64,000 nucleotides of DNA from Neostapfia colusana (taxonomy: Eukaryota; Streptophyta; Magnoliopsida; Poales; Poaceae). The position numbers and the translations under genes are program-made. The first letter of the stretch is position 1; every line of letters begins with the position of its first letter. Where the stretch lies: NCBI GenBank assembly GCA_030760725.1, contig JASWHV010000012.1, positions 35,929,652 through 35,993,651 on the forward strand. The letters are read 5' to 3'. A model generated the notes under the pieces. It was not told the origin of the DNA and did no database searches. It was given only the letters and a program-made list of their open reading frames with translations. Below, piece after piece: positions 19,225 to 31,798 of the stretch.

Positions 19225-20943
19225 TGTAGGATCAAAGTACACGTGTAAAGCTACCAGAGGGGGGGGGGGGTTGAATGGTAGATATAAACTTTTCAGCGGA
19301 AGCAACAAAACACCCCTCAGCAGAAAACCGATCTGTTAAAGAAACCGTGTGTGCGACTAATCTAAACGTCTTCAACTGTGTCAAAACTAGTATAGATTGT
19401 AGATAATCAAGTCACGAAGACGTCACAACAAGAATCATGAAAATCCGTTGAGAGAAACTCAAGTTACGATCAAAAGATCGAACAAAGGTCAATCTGTCCT
19501 ACGCGAGAAAAACAGTTCTGGAATACTGCAAATAAACTCGTGTAGATCAGAAACCACAAATTTAATGACCGTTAACTTTTTACAGATGATAGATAATCAA
19601 GTTGTTAAGACAACCAAAAAAGAATCACATCAATTGGATCTGTAAAACTCGAGTTATGATAAAACCACCGAAGCAAGGTAGTGCTGAACAGAAACTCGAC
19701 GAGAAAAACTTGTCTGAAACAAGTCGGACGAACAAGGCACAAAAGTTCCTTTAGAATACGAATTTTATTTATCAAAACACAAGAGGAACAGCCCCAAAGT
19801 CGTGCACACATGAGCCTTGGCCTCCCTTGCTTATATAACCAGCCCTAAGGCCAACCCAATTCAAACTAGGACTCCTACTCCTACTTGGATTCAAACTGTA
19901 ACTTCCAATACTGCTCAAGACTCTTCTACACGCAGATAGAAGCAATCTTAATACTTCCAAACACCTTAGTAACGTCCCAAACATTCCTAAAACAACTCAA
20001 ATTCGTGACCCACACGAAATCCTATCATAACCAACTCAAAACTTTCCATATTTGAGTCAAACACGACTCAGCCGCAGCCTGAGTCCATAACCTAGTCGGT
20101 TGAATCTTTCGGACCAATTCTTTACGTCCACATCTCTTCATCACGCCTTGGAACCATGCAGCCACGTACATGCACTCCTTGCACACGTGCAAACATCTTT
20201 CAACGACGTCCAAGATACCTTCATATGCATTGTTCTTCATTCAAACATACTGCGCAACCTCCCGATCAACTCAACCACAATTCCTCCCGAACTTGGTTGT
20301 TGAACCTCATCTTCTCCCTAAGACTAGTTCAATGGATCCCGTCACCAGCCATGTCTTGAACTCAAGCAACACCTGCACATGAATAAACAACCAATACTTC
20401 CGAACACAAGTCCTCGACTTGACTCTCGTTAGTTCCGAAACTACAACATCTTACGTGAGCACCTCACATAAGCATGTTGTAAACCATAGCAAAATGATAT
20501 CAGCCATTACCACCAAAACACACCAAAAACTTAGTAAAATAATACTAAGCAAACTTTCCATAAGAGTAAAGCAAGTTCAAAACATTGCAAGTTAAAAGCA
20601 GAACCATGCAATCAATCTCCGAACCTTACCAAAGCTAACCAGACCTTGAACCGGAGCTTACCAAAGCTAGTCGGACCTAGCGCCAGAGCTTACTAAAGCT
20701 TAGTCGGACCTAGCACGGAACTTACCAAAGCTAGTCGTACCTAGCACCAGAGCTAGTAAAAACAAGTCGGATCTAGCCAAAATAAGTCAGACCTAGACAA
20801 AGCAAGTCAGACCTTACGTCGGACCTATCGTCGGACCTTGCAACAGCTCGGACCTAGAGTCGGACCTTGTTAAAAAGGTGTTTTGGTAGTATTAAAAACT
20901 TTTATCGTCAAAGCCAATGTATTCAGCACACATAGGTCTCACA
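19225..20943 (-). repeat. S2 3' LTR (about 1.72 kb)
   Basis: TGTAGGATC ... GGTCTCACA on the plus strand, next to the PPT at 20944. It contains a 12-base G run (19259-19270; six G in the other copies), a TATA box at 19831-19838 (minus strand GGTTATATAA), and a field of GTCGGACCTAG-type short repeats at about 20640-20870. Confidence 0.92.
20640..20870. repeat. Degenerate GTCGGACCTAG / CCAAAGCTAG repeats in S2 LTR
   Basis: About a dozen imperfect copies of GTCGGACCTAG and TACCAAAGCTAG alternate in this stretch. The same field occurs in the other S2 LTRs at about 46150-46400 and 52215-52465. As in S1, it lies upstream of the TATA box in the transcriptional orientation. Confidence 0.8.
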
Positions 20944-21941
20944 ATCTCCCCCTTGATGAATGCATTGGCAACACCACTTAAAATCCGAACATTGGCTTAT
21001 TCACATGAAAATTTTTGAAAACAATTTCTCCCCCTTTGTAAATCAGAAATAAAATGAGAAGAAAAACAAAAATACCAAAAATTCTCCCCCTGAGAAGAAT
21101 CGTGCCAAAACACTTGTGAATGTGTGCAATGTGTGATCAATTTCTCCCCCTTTGACAATGTATGCAGCAAGGTACAAAAGAGAAATTTTAATTTGTTATG
21201 AGCACATTATAAAATATACATATAAAACAAAGCTCATCCAAATCATACTAACAAGTAACTTACACTATCACATCAATGAGATACATAAAGTAGTGTAAGC
21301 CATGTTAGAGATCAAGTGTATTTTTCAATTTAAGCAAGTCATGATCTCACAAACTTAACTATTTCAAGACCTGAAAGCATGACACTTTTGCTGCATTTTA
21401 TTTATCATTTAAAGCACAAATTTTGATCTTATGACATTTGCAAGAGATTATATGCAGCATCAGCCTTGTTCTAACCAACCAAGCCAAGCCTATGTCATTT
21501 GACAGTCAGAAGCTTAAGGACATGGTTTTAGTCATACACAACTCCTTTCAAGTTCATATCTAAGTGCAATGATAAGCCATCTCAAAAGAAGAAGTGCGAC
21601 GCATGCATATTCTCTTGTATTTTCCCATTTTTTATTTGAACATAAAAACTCAACATGTGAGTTGATTACTTGATTAATTCTTTATGATTAAAAGCACTTG
21701 TGAGCATGCAACAAGTTCAAAACAGCAAGAAAGTTCGACCATGACCAGATTTAGTGTAAGTAATCATTCCAATTACTAGACATGGTAAAAACTACAAAAA
21801 TGTATAACACGAGTAATGTATTAAGAACTTTCAGCATGAAAAAGGAATCACAAAGTCATATATGCATCAAATACTATGCTCATATTATTTTAATTTCAGA
21901 TTCACACATAGACTTCCCAAGTTTCAAAATTCTCCCTCAAT
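20944..21941 (-). other. S2 region between RT and 3' LTR with four polypurine tracts
   Basis: About 1 kb without an ORF. On the plus strand the C-rich tract TCTCCCCC(TTT) recurs at 20944-20954, 21025-21037, 21082-21091 and 21142-21153. On the minus strand these are AAAGGGGGAGA polypurine tracts, the first touching the LTR. Multiple PPTs are a described Sirevirus trait. Confidence 0.8.
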
Positions 21942-23474
21942 TTAAGCCATGAGATGCATAACCCCTATTTTACTACGAATGTAACAAAAACGAGTGAAAT
22001 CCAAAGGTTTTGTAAAAATGTCAGCCAATTGTTGTTCGGTATCTACATGGTGAAGCACAATGTTCCCTTTTTCGACATTATCACGGAGAAAGTGATACCT
22101 AATGTCAATGTGCTTAGTTCTCGAATGTTGCACGGGGTTTTTAGAAATGCAAATGGCACTAGTGTTATCACAAAACAGTGGAACACTATCTAGATCAATC
22201 CCATAGTCCTTAAGTGTTTGAACAATCCAAAGAATTTGTGAGCAAGCACTAGAAGCAGCTATGTATTCATATTCGGTTGTGGATTGTGCAACTGAACTTT
22301 GTTTTCTAGAGGACCAGGCAACAAGTGAATTACCAAGAAAATGACAAGCACCAGAAGTATTTTTCCTATCAATCCTACAACCCCCAAAATCAGCATCAGA
22401 AATAGCTTTCAAAGTAACGGTTGAGGAAGAAGGAAGAAAAATGCCAAATTCTTGAGTTCCATGTAAGTACCCGAGAATCCTTTTGACGGATTGACGATGT
22501 GAAGCACGTGGGGAGGCTTGAAACCGTGCACAAAGACATACGCTGAATTGTATGTTCGGTCTTGATGCCGTGAGATACAAAAGTGATCCGATCATGCTTG
22601 TATATTCTTTTTGATCAACGGGATCACAATCTTCATCAAGTTCAAGTGTTGTTGCTGTTCCCATTGGTTTCTGAAGAGGCTTGCTTTTGTCCATGTTGAA
22701 GCGCCTTAGGAGATCTTTTGTATACTTTGTTTGATGCACAAAGGTACCCTCCTTGGTTTGCTTCATTTGCAGCCCCAAAAAGTATGTGAGTTCTCCCATC
22801 ATACTCATCTCAAATTCTGAACTCATCATAGCTGAAAACTTGGACACAAGATCATGAGAAGCACAACCAAAGATAATATCATCCACATACACTTGAACGA
22901 ATAATGAGTCATTGCCATTAAGAAAAGCACTTTTAACATCCATTTGATATAGCTTAAAACCTTTAGATGTAGCAAAAGCTAACAAAATTCTTACGGCTTC
23001 TAATCTAGCAACAAGAGAAAAAGTTTCATCAAAATCTAGACCTTTAATTTGTGTGAAACCTTGAGCAACCAACCTAGCCTTATTCCTAACCACAACCCCA
23101 TCCTCACTTTCTTTATTTTTAAATACCCATTTAGTTCCAATTAAAGTGTGACCTTGAGGTGGAGGTACAAGTTTCCAAACATTATTTCTTTCAAAATTTA
23201 CTAACTCTTCTTGCATGGCAATAATCCAAGATTCATTAGTGAGTGTGTGTGATATATCTTTGGGTTCAAAAGAAGCAACAAAAGCAGAATGAGCATGAGA
23301 ATTGGGGTCAAAAAAACCTGGATCTTGTAACCTGTTCATGCAAGCTTCCAATAATTTGTTTTGGAGGATGACTTTTGAGAATCCGGAGGGGAGTGGACAC
23401 TTCACAAGCTTGTTCTTCTTCATGTTCATCACAAATAGATGAGCTTGTGATGTGAGGAGGATCTGGACCAGCAA
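21942..23474 (-). pseudogene. pol: S2 pol: RT and RNase H
   Basis: The frame covers the RT N-terminus (ESWIIAMQEELVNFERNNVW ... KARLVAQGFTQIKG), the YVDD catalytic motif (22879-22890) and RNase H to the end (SDADFGGC ... EYEYIAASSACSQ ... ADIFTKPLD). The frame is open throughout, but between AFLNG and LFVQVYVDD (about 22910-22920) roughly 65-70 residues normally present in Copia RT are missing, an in-frame deletion. It overlaps the integrase frame by 167 bases in a different phase; the shift lies near the A run at 23310-23320. Confidence 0.9.
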
Positions 23475-24555
23475 TGGTGGTCATCGGTGCTGGCTGTGAA
23501 TCAAGATTAGGAGCTGGAACAATATCATCAGCTGCTGAATTTTCGGGCAGCAGCACCACTTCTTCCTCTTCTTCAACGAAAATACTCTCCCCCTGAGGAT
23601 ATGGATCCGGACCTGCAATATTTGAACTAGTACCTGGGCTAGCTTCATCAAAAAAAACCTCACACGTCTCCACAATTTTGTTAGTATCAAGTAAAAGCAC
23701 ACGGTAGCCTCTAGTATGAGATGGATAACCAAGAAACATGCCATCAACAGATCTAGCTTCAAATTTATCAAGATTACCATGTTTCTTAACAAAGCATTTG
23801 CAACCAAAGACCCTAAAGTGTGTGACACTTAGCCTATGTCCAAACCTGAGCTCATATGGTGTTTTACCTAGCTTAGCACGCAAGAAAATACGATTTGAGA
23901 CATAACAAGCGGTTGCAATTGCATCAGCCCAAAATTTCCTAGGAGTTTGATATTCATCAAGCATAGTCCTAGCCATCTCAACTAAGGTTCTGTTCTTTCT
24001 CTCTACAACACCATTTTGTTGAGGTACATATGGTGAAGAAAATTGATGATCTATTGCATTTTCAGCATAAAAGTGATCAAATGATTGATTTTTAAATTCG
24101 GTTCCATTATCACTTCTAATTGCTCTTAAAGATCCTGGGTGATATATTGATAATCTAAGAAATAAAGTTCTAAAGTGACTAAAAGCTTCATTCTTAGATG
24201 TCATAAAGTAAACCCAAGAGTATCTAGAATAGTCATCAACAATCACAAGAACATACCATTTACCTCCGAAGGATTGAACACGTGAAGGTCCTATGTTGTC
24301 AAGGTGTAAAAGTTGAACCGGTTCAGTTGTCATGGTCATTGTGAGAGGAGCATGTGAACCTGCAACTATCTTAGCATGTATACAAGAAGAGCACACAATT
24401 TCTTTGTCCCCTTTAAGCTTAGACAGCCCACGTATGTGATCAAGAGCACTAACACGCGTGAGATGATCAAAGCCTACGTGACCAAGTCTACAATGCCAAA
24501 AATATAAATCTTTGGAATCATTTGCAACTAGACATCTATGCTTAGAGGAAGACAT
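23308..24555 (-). pseudogene. pol: S2 pol: integrase
   Basis: The GAG-pre-integrase segment (FWHCRLGHVGFDHL ... CSSCIHAKI) is followed by an integrase core with Asp in LHLDNIGP, Asp in IRSDNGTEF and Glu in NGVVERKNRT, all three present. A C-terminal region follows (FGCKCFVKKHGN ... GYRVLLLDTNKIVETCEVFFDE) and an acidic linker leads toward RT. The frame is shifted relative to protease upstream (near 24540) and to RT downstream (near 23315). Confidence 0.9.
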
Positions 24556-24908
24556 ATCAAATCAGCTTTAAAAACTCTTCCAAACCGAGACATGTTAAAG
24601 ATAAGCTCACTATTTGAACCTACAACTTTGCAGCAGTTTTTATTGAAAATAATTTCCAGATTTTCATCTAGCAATTGTGAAACAGAAAGCAAGTTGTGTT
24701 TCAAATTCTTGACAAGTGCCACATCCTTCAAAGTGTAGTGATCATTTACTCTAACCGAACCCTTAGCAATTATAGGAGTTGAAGAATTATCGGCAAAAGT
24801 AACATTCTCTACACCTGACACAAAAGAGAGAGAGGAGAACCATTCTTTGTTACCGGTCATGTGGCGTGAGCAACCTGAATGCACAATCCAAATGTTCTCC
24901 TTCCTCAA
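24528..24908 (-). pseudogene. pol: S2 pol: protease with altered active site
   Basis: The segment begins ENIWIVHSGCSRHMTG; the family motif at this place is DSG, so the catalytic Asp is replaced by His (codon 24879-24881). The rest of the protease region follows (VTFADNSSTPIIAKG ... LKHNLLSVSQLLD). The frame closes at 24528 just as the integrase frame opens in another phase. Confidence 0.88.
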
Positions 24909-24961
24909 GCGTGTAACCTACATAGAAGCACAATACATCGATAACTCAACACTGGGGTTAG

Positions 24962-25731
24962 TTAAAGGCATTTAGGAATCCAGTACTGAGTCACACGACG
25001 TCCAGCAGAAATAACATGCGAAAGCTGAGATAAAACAGCAGGTTTATGAGTCAAAGTTTGAGATTTTTTGTTCTTAACTACTGACCTATGAGGTGTTACT
25101 TGTGTAGCACGAAAATCAGTAGCTCCGGAGGTAAAAACTGAAGCTCCGGAGGCAAAAACTGAAGCTCCGGAGGTAAACTTTGAATATTTCTGACTCATAA
25201 CAGCAGGTTGCATGTTCCTGACATTCGGTTTAGTATGTGCAGTAAATTTTGCATGAGAGTTATAAGATCTAGCTTGCATCCCTTCCTATTTATGTTGTTT
25301 AGCTAGTCTATAACAAAAATCTATGACATGACCATCTCTACCACAATAAGTACAATGAAATTTAACTTTGTGTTCATGTCTAGATGAGCATGCAGTATGC
25401 TTATTTGAACCCGAATGTGACAACACTCCTGCAGATTTAAAAACCACTTCTTTTTGTTTAGGAAATGTTTGAATCAAACCACTTCCTAATGATTTTACAA
25501 TTTTAGGTGGATGTTCCTTAGCATGAGCATGTGAATCAAAACCTAAACCAGTTTTATCATTGCAAGACTTGGAAGAATTCAGCAGCAAGTTTAGGTTCTT
25601 ATTCCCATTACAAAACCGATCTAATGTCCTATGCATGTTATCAAGTTTATTTGATAGATCAAGGCAATTTTCACATGAAGTTTTTCCTTTTAATTTGCAA
25701 TTGGAACAATATTTAACTTCATGAGAACATA
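24962..25731 (-). pseudogene. gag: S2 Gag, C-terminal part
   Basis: Two adjacent frames (25286-25731 and 24962-25279) separated by a stop encode the end of gag. The first has Cys-rich and Lys-rich segments and a zinc knuckle (CTYCGRDGHVIDFC). The second is Ser/Ala-rich with a threefold peptide repeat (TSGASVF / ASGASVF / TSGATDF) from a DNA repeat of about 24 bases at 25130-25190, then a tail leading to the protease. At 25731 the frame is interrupted by the 5' LTR of Gypsy B; the N-terminal part of gag resumes at 43189. Confidence 0.82.
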
Positions 25732-28416
25732 TGTAAAAGCCCAAGAAAAGGGACTTGCAAAAACTTTTCATCACTTCACAACACCACAGTTTTTGTTGTG
25801 GATATCTTGTGAAAAATTGTAAAGAGCAAGTAACCTCCATCAAAAGAGTGATTAGAGGAGAAAGCCCTAACCTTCACAAAGTAGGATTTCTACACATGAA
25901 CATGAGAGGTTGAGCTCACCCCTAGGACTTAAAAAGTCTTGGGGAGGTTCAAGCCAAGTTTCATGCAAACCCAACACTTTTTGAGGCAATTTTGGAGGCA
26001 TTTGAAAAAGAGGCCAATTTGAATGTAAATTCAAATTGCAGCAACTTTCATCCCTCAAATTCAAAAGTTAGCTTCATATTCAAACTCAGCACATTTTTCT
26101 GAGTTAGCCCACCAATTTTCATCCCCATTGGAGTTCATCTTGTCGGGAGCTAAATTTGCAAGAATTCAAAACTGAATTTAAATTTCAGTTCAAATGTGAA
26201 GCAAATTCAGCTAAAAAAGTTCAAATTTGAGAACTCAAATTCAAACCAAGACTTGGTGATTAAGCCTCACATTCAATTGTGAGTAGCTGGGGATATTTTG
26301 GCACAAACAGAAGTGAGAAAAATTAAAAAGGGAATTACAGGGGAGGCCCACTTGTCAGCAGCCTTAAGACTGAAGTTTCCTCAGGGATTTTTCCCTCCCT
26401 CGGACGAGACCGCATGCCAGCGCACGGCAGCGTCGGCACCCGATCACCTCGCCCTGACACCTCCTGTTTTCCCCGCTCGCGCTGGCCAGCTGCTTCCGAC
26501 CCGATCATCACGCACCAGCACCGCCAAACCGAGGACCGTCTTCGTTCTCTGTCTCGCGCAAGCACGGAACAGCTGCCGCCGTTGCTTAATCGTTCGGGGA
26601 TTGCCTCATCTCACGTGCAAGCATCGGTAACCCAGCAAAACAGCGTCACCAGACATCCCACGACCTCCCCGCACCAGTTCCAGTCGAGCTAAGCCACAGC
26701 AACCCGAGAGACGGGTGTTCTTCGCGGCGACCGAAAAGAACCAAGCAGAGGTGCTCTCGTGGACAGCTCAGCAGAGAGCTTGTCACAGCCGAGCAAGAGC
26801 GGTTTTGGACGCTCCAAGACTCCACGCTGCTCGACCCCAAAGCTGGGACCAAGTGACTCATCGTCGCCGGCGTATTTCGCAAACTACTCCCAGCCGGTAC
26901 CGAACCACCTTCGGGTCCGAAATCTGCAAATTCCCGGCTTCTATTTTCTTAGAGCCCATCAAACTGCACTCACAGGAGCTAGACTTGACGGCGCCCAAGT
27001 TTACTTCTCAACCCTAGCTTGATCATGGCTGTAGCCGGCGTATTTTCCGTTTTTCCAACCGCGGCTATGGCGGGTAGGTTCGGGCTCACGATGAGAGCTA
27101 GGTTAGAGCCATCTCCGGGCTGCTCCAGCACCAGGACGATCTTCCTCAGCGCCCACTGGTGCTGTAGAGCCCTTTCACTTAGGTTGTGGCGGGCTAGGCT
27201 GGCCGGGCGACATCGCCGAACTCGTACCGAGCCGCTGCACCGTCGCCGGCTAGGTTAGAGCCACCGCCGGTCGGGGGAGAGGGTTCCAGCATGTTCAGCA
27301 CGCGGAACTAGGTCCTGGCGGCGAGGGAGAGCGCAGGAGTTGGCTGGACAGCAAGGATCAGCGCGGCTCCGGCGAGCCCGGCGGCGCGCGGGAGCGCGAG
27401 GAAGAAGACAAGCTGGCCGGGCCCGCTCGTCAGTCGCTCGGTAAACAGTGTGGGGATTTTCTGTTGCACCGGATCATCTGTGACAATGCGGAGGACAGTC
27501 CTGTGGCCCCGTGGTGTAGCCGAGGGGGCGACACGTGTGGGCCGGACCCGCTGTCAGAGATTTGAACTTTTCCCGGTTAATTCAAATTCCAGAATTTCCC
27601 CAAACTTTAGAACATCATAACTTTTGCTAGAAAGCTCCGAGTTTAGTGATTCAAATTGGGTTGGATTCATCTTGCATAGCTCTATCCAAATATGCAACCG
27701 AATTTGTATGAAACCCATTATTTATTTCTGGAAAATTCTTTAAAGCTTTTCAGCAAAAGAATTTTAGAGCGAGTTTGGTTCAACCAAAAATCATCAAATT
27801 TTTCCAGAATATTATTTCGGGTGTTAGTGAACTCCTGTAAAAGTTTCAGATCATTTGGTGTTGATTTGATTAGGGCAATTCAAATTTGAAGATGCTGTAT
27901 TCACTTAAATACAGAAACATTTTCAGAGAATTTCCAAAACTTGGAAATTCAGTTCTCGACAAATATTAGCTCCAAAAATGCTAGGAAAACTCATACAAAC
28001 TCTATGAGCTATAATTGAAATTGTAGTTCACTAAGTTAGTCATGAACATGGGTGTTATCTCGGAATTAATTCTTCTATGGTTAATTGCTCATAAAATTAT
28101 TCTGAACAAACCACTCAATGAAAAGTGCTAATTTTTGGTCCAGAGGGTTTTCTTGTGACAAGGAACTCACACAAAAATTCTCAGCTCCATTGGAGCTCTG
28201 GATCGCCCCAGTTCTGGTTAACCACTTGAGGTGATCAATATGAAAGAGGGGGAAAACCACTTAGCACTTAATTATGTGCTTAGGTCCAAACCCAAACCAC
28301 TAGCCCCAGTTTCATTTTAAATTCTTAAACACAGTTCCAGTTTTTGAAAACTTCTTAGTAGAACTTGTAGCAGAATCTTTACAATTAAAATTATGTGCAT
28401 ATTCATTAACGTGTAG

Positions 28417-28497
28417 TCGCTGAAGGCGAGGAGACTCCGGAAGTGCTCGACTTCCTCCTTCCGGAAGAAGACCTAACCACTGACCAGCAGCAACAAG
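28417..28497 (+). other. Putative LTR exon X (Gypsy B 5' LTR copy)
   Basis: 81 nt after GTGTAG, encoding EETPEVLDFLLPEEDLTTDQ then QQQ, phase 1 end. The donor position reads GAAAGC in this copy; the 3' LTR copies (41732-41812 and 47795-47875) have GCAAGC. Confidence 0.5.
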
Positions 28498-29519
28498 GAA
28501 AGCCCCGATTTGCATTAAACTATTTTCAAGTCTTGCTTTATGAACACTTAGTATGAAGTATGGGTGTGCATTAGGTATAGGTTGAATGGAACCCCACTTG
28601 CATGACCAGAAATTTTTCCATAAGAGTGAGGGTAGTGTCTAAAACCTCGAGTAGACAGGCTATGCTTAATGATTCATAGGACGTCGGTACAAGTCGAGTA
28701 GTTGGAATCTACTCGCGAGTTAGGCTTGGGGACACGGGATTGGTTCGAGTGATGTGAGACCACTTTAGAAATGAAAATGAGACTAGGCAGGGGCTAGGGC
28801 GCAGCAAGAGGAAGTCTTGTGTGCGCAGCCCTGTCCGTGTCGATTGAGGACCGATCCGTGTGCGGCTGCTGAACAAGTATTGAACGTACCGAAGGCATAT
28901 CGGATATATGGGCCCCGATAAACCGATGTAACCTAAACCTCCGGGTGTCGAGGCATAACGCACCGATTTATAGGTGTAGGCTGAGGGCAGCAAGGTGGAA
29001 ATATGCTAACGACCATAGAGAGATGCTCCGTGTAGGGAACCTCCTGCTCGTTTCGGTGCAACCAGTTCGACGTTTGGGCTGTTGGGTGAAAGGTTGTCCC
29101 GTACGACATCGAGTGAGCATGCTGTGCAGCTCCACGGGTGGGCGTACGTGACGTGCTCTTTGGGTTTCCCTGCAGGGGTATATCGAGTCGATTCGCCGTC
29201 CCTCGCGGTGACGAGTACCGCTTGTTCACTGCATCGTAACATAGATAATTTTTGAAATATGATGATTCAATATTACTGTTATGATCTAATTGTATTGTTA
29301 CATGTGTGCCACCAAATATTGCTCACTAAATTTCATGTTCATGAACTGTTAACTTGTGGCTAAAAGATGAACTAAGGATGAACTGGTAGGCGTGTCCGTT
29401 TGCTGAAATCTTACCGTCCCATGTTCATTGCACACTACATGTAGAGTTTCATGCCTAGGTGAGTCGGTTAAGTCTTGTTGAGCCATCGTGCTCATGGTTG
29501 CTGCTTCAGTGTTTTTCAG

Positions 29520-29617
29520 GTGAGGAGCCAGCCACGGACTCGGGTTACGAGTCCACCGGCGAGGGTTACCCTCCGTCGGGGACCACGGCTGAGTGGGAGC
29601 CGTACACGCCGCGCTGA
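29520..29617 (+). other. Putative LTR exon Y (Gypsy B 5' LTR copy)
   Basis: 98 nt after TTTTTCAG; the frame from X continues through DSGYESTGEGYPPSGTTAEW to a TGA at 29615-29617. In the 3' LTR copies (from 42839 and 48902) a TAG shortens it by about eight codons. Confidence 0.5.
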
Positions 29618-29876
29618 GCTGAGGAGTGCAGCTAGTGTGGGTTGCCCTAGGGCTGGGCAGCCGACTTTTGCTAGATAAGCAGGCGTGAGTTGTATAATTT
29701 AGACTACTGCTGTGTAATATAACTATAGTTTGTAACTGAAGATTGTACCTGTTTGTACAGTTCAGTTTGTTTTTCCCATGTAATATATTGTGTCCTTATT
29801 ACGTGTGCTATCAGGTGTCGCATCGTGCGGCACCACCCTCTACGATCCTGGATGAGCGGACCCCGGTCCGCCAACA

Positions 29877-31798
29877 TAGGTTTACGGTGAGGATTCGGTA
29901 GTTGCCCAAGTAAGGACTATATTAGCATAGTTACTTAAAGTGGCAAGACTAATATATGTGTTTTAATTCTGAATTTTTATTATGTAACGACGCACCTACG
30001 CTCTGGTAAGAATGGTAAGGAACGCCACCGAAAGCGGTTCAATTTCGGTTAGCTCCCCTGACAAGGAACGTGGTTCAGGGATAGGTCTCACAGCTTGGTG
30101 TGAGATGTCAATATGCAACTCTTGGACTCGTCATGTTCCTGAGTTCATATGAAACGCTGATCCCTAGCGTGCATTAGGCAAGTAAGTGGAGACCCCATCA
30201 CGTGGTCAGTAACGCGAGTGTGTGTTCGTCTGGAAATAGCCCGGGAGGACATACGCAGCGTTTGCCATCGGAGTGCCCTGCAGGGCAGTAGGTGGTATCT
30301 GTTGGGTTGATAACATTCCAAACCGTGACGACCCGTTCGTGATCTACTCGGGTTCCTTGTCGTGTGGTGTTGAAACACGATCACGTAACTTGAGACGTGA
30401 CTTAGCTCAAGGACGGCCGTATGACAATGATACGGGCGTTTGTATTTAATTTCAAATATGGAACTGCCTGGAATGAAACAACCGTTAAGTGCATCATTAT
30501 TGTGTGGTCTTCTGCAGGTACTAACCACGTATGTATCCATGTAGTAAACGTGTGCGAGAGACCGTTTACTGCCACACTGGAGACGTATATGCCGGTATAA
30601 TCCGGTTAGGATTTTCCTTTGTGAGGAACATAGTACCGACATAGTATAGGCATGTGCATGAAAGGTAATAATAACAAGGAATTGAAATCACTAGGTTGCA
30701 ATATTTTGGACCCTGGTTTGGTAGAGAAAATTTTGATACCTTATCCGTGTAGTTCCAAAGGGATGAAAAACAGAGTGCTCTGTTTTGGGCAGCAAGTTTG
30801 CCGAACTTCATCAGAGCATAACTCACAGGTATTTTAGCTCTGGTAGGCGTGGTATATAGTTCTAGAAAGGTATTTAAGTACTCTACAACCTTATTGTAGA
30901 CTTCCAGAGCTGAAACACATCTTAAGATGGCCTAAATTGCAGAGGAATGTAAACTGTCCAGAATCAGGACAGAGTGAAACACTCCCTGGACTGTTCTGTT
31001 TTTCAATCATAACTCCAAGTAGAAAAATCTAAAATTGTCATATGATACATATTTAGAAAAGGTAGAAGATGTGTTAAATCTTTGTAATTCAAAGTTTCTG
31101 AAATGTCAGCAGAGAATTCAGTGGAAATCAGAGTTGAAAACAGCAACTTCCCAAAGGAGGTGCTGTTGAAATTCTTCCAGAAATTCTGTTGACTTTGAAT
31201 TACCATAAGTTTTTAACCAGAGCTGATATTAGGTCAAATAAGTAATCGTTGGAACGATACTGAAGTTAACTCTAACTTTAGTATTCAACTTGAGTCATGA
31301 AAATGCCCATAACCAGGTTAAAATCTGGAATGTTTAGAAACTGGTCATTCGGGCAGAGGAATGACAGTTGAACTCATTTGAGAGATTGTTCTACCCTAGA
31401 TGGGGTTTGAGTACTTCCAATAGGGTAGAACATACTCATGAGAGGTTATCTTCAACTAGTGTAAGATTTGAGTATAGGTCTCACTCAAGTTTCTTTTACT
31501 AGAGACCATGTTTGTGTCGTATTGAAGGTAAAAGGGTGGTATACGTGATGACAAAGCGATAGTAACGTCTCGTAGCGATCAAACCTAGTTGTGGTGAACT
31601 TCCAAAGAGGAAGTCCGTCAATTTGGATGTAAACTAGATTGTATTTGGTCTGGTAATGTTGTAGCTTGTGCAAAGTTATTACATTATCTGTATACGAGAT
31701 GTATCGCATGAATTTATTGTCATTATGTTTTTACGCCTATTTCATTTGACTGCATGAAAAATGTTGCGGGACTGATGGTTATTGTCGTATGGTTGCAG
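29877..31798 (+). other. Gypsy B 5' leader, no gene and no PBS recognised
   Basis: 1.9 kb between LTR and gag. The expected TGGTATCAGAGC primer site is absent next to the LTR (TAGGTTTACGG instead). A patch near 30190 matches the Gypsy D leader. There is no ORF0. The stretch ends in GTATGGTTGCAG directly before the gag ATG. Confidence 0.7.

Larger units (their letters stand above)
25732..29876 (+). repeat. Gypsy B 5' LTR (about 4.1 kb)
   Basis: The LTR begins TGTAAAAGCCC and ends CCGGTCCGCCAACA. A GC-rich block lies at about 26380-27560 with no conserved ORF, then AT-rich sequence, block X (28417-28497) and block Y (29520-29617). It is the only complete LTR of its type here; the 3' copy lost about 1.4 kb. 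Confidence 0.9.

Noticed and set aside
21954..22193. Plus-strand ORF over the end of S2 RNase H
   Set aside because: Shadow of the minus-strand RNase H frame.
26298..27258. ORFs in the GC-rich part of the Gypsy B 5' LTR
   Set aside because: Same reason as for LTR A: no frame conservation between LTR copies and strong compositional bias.
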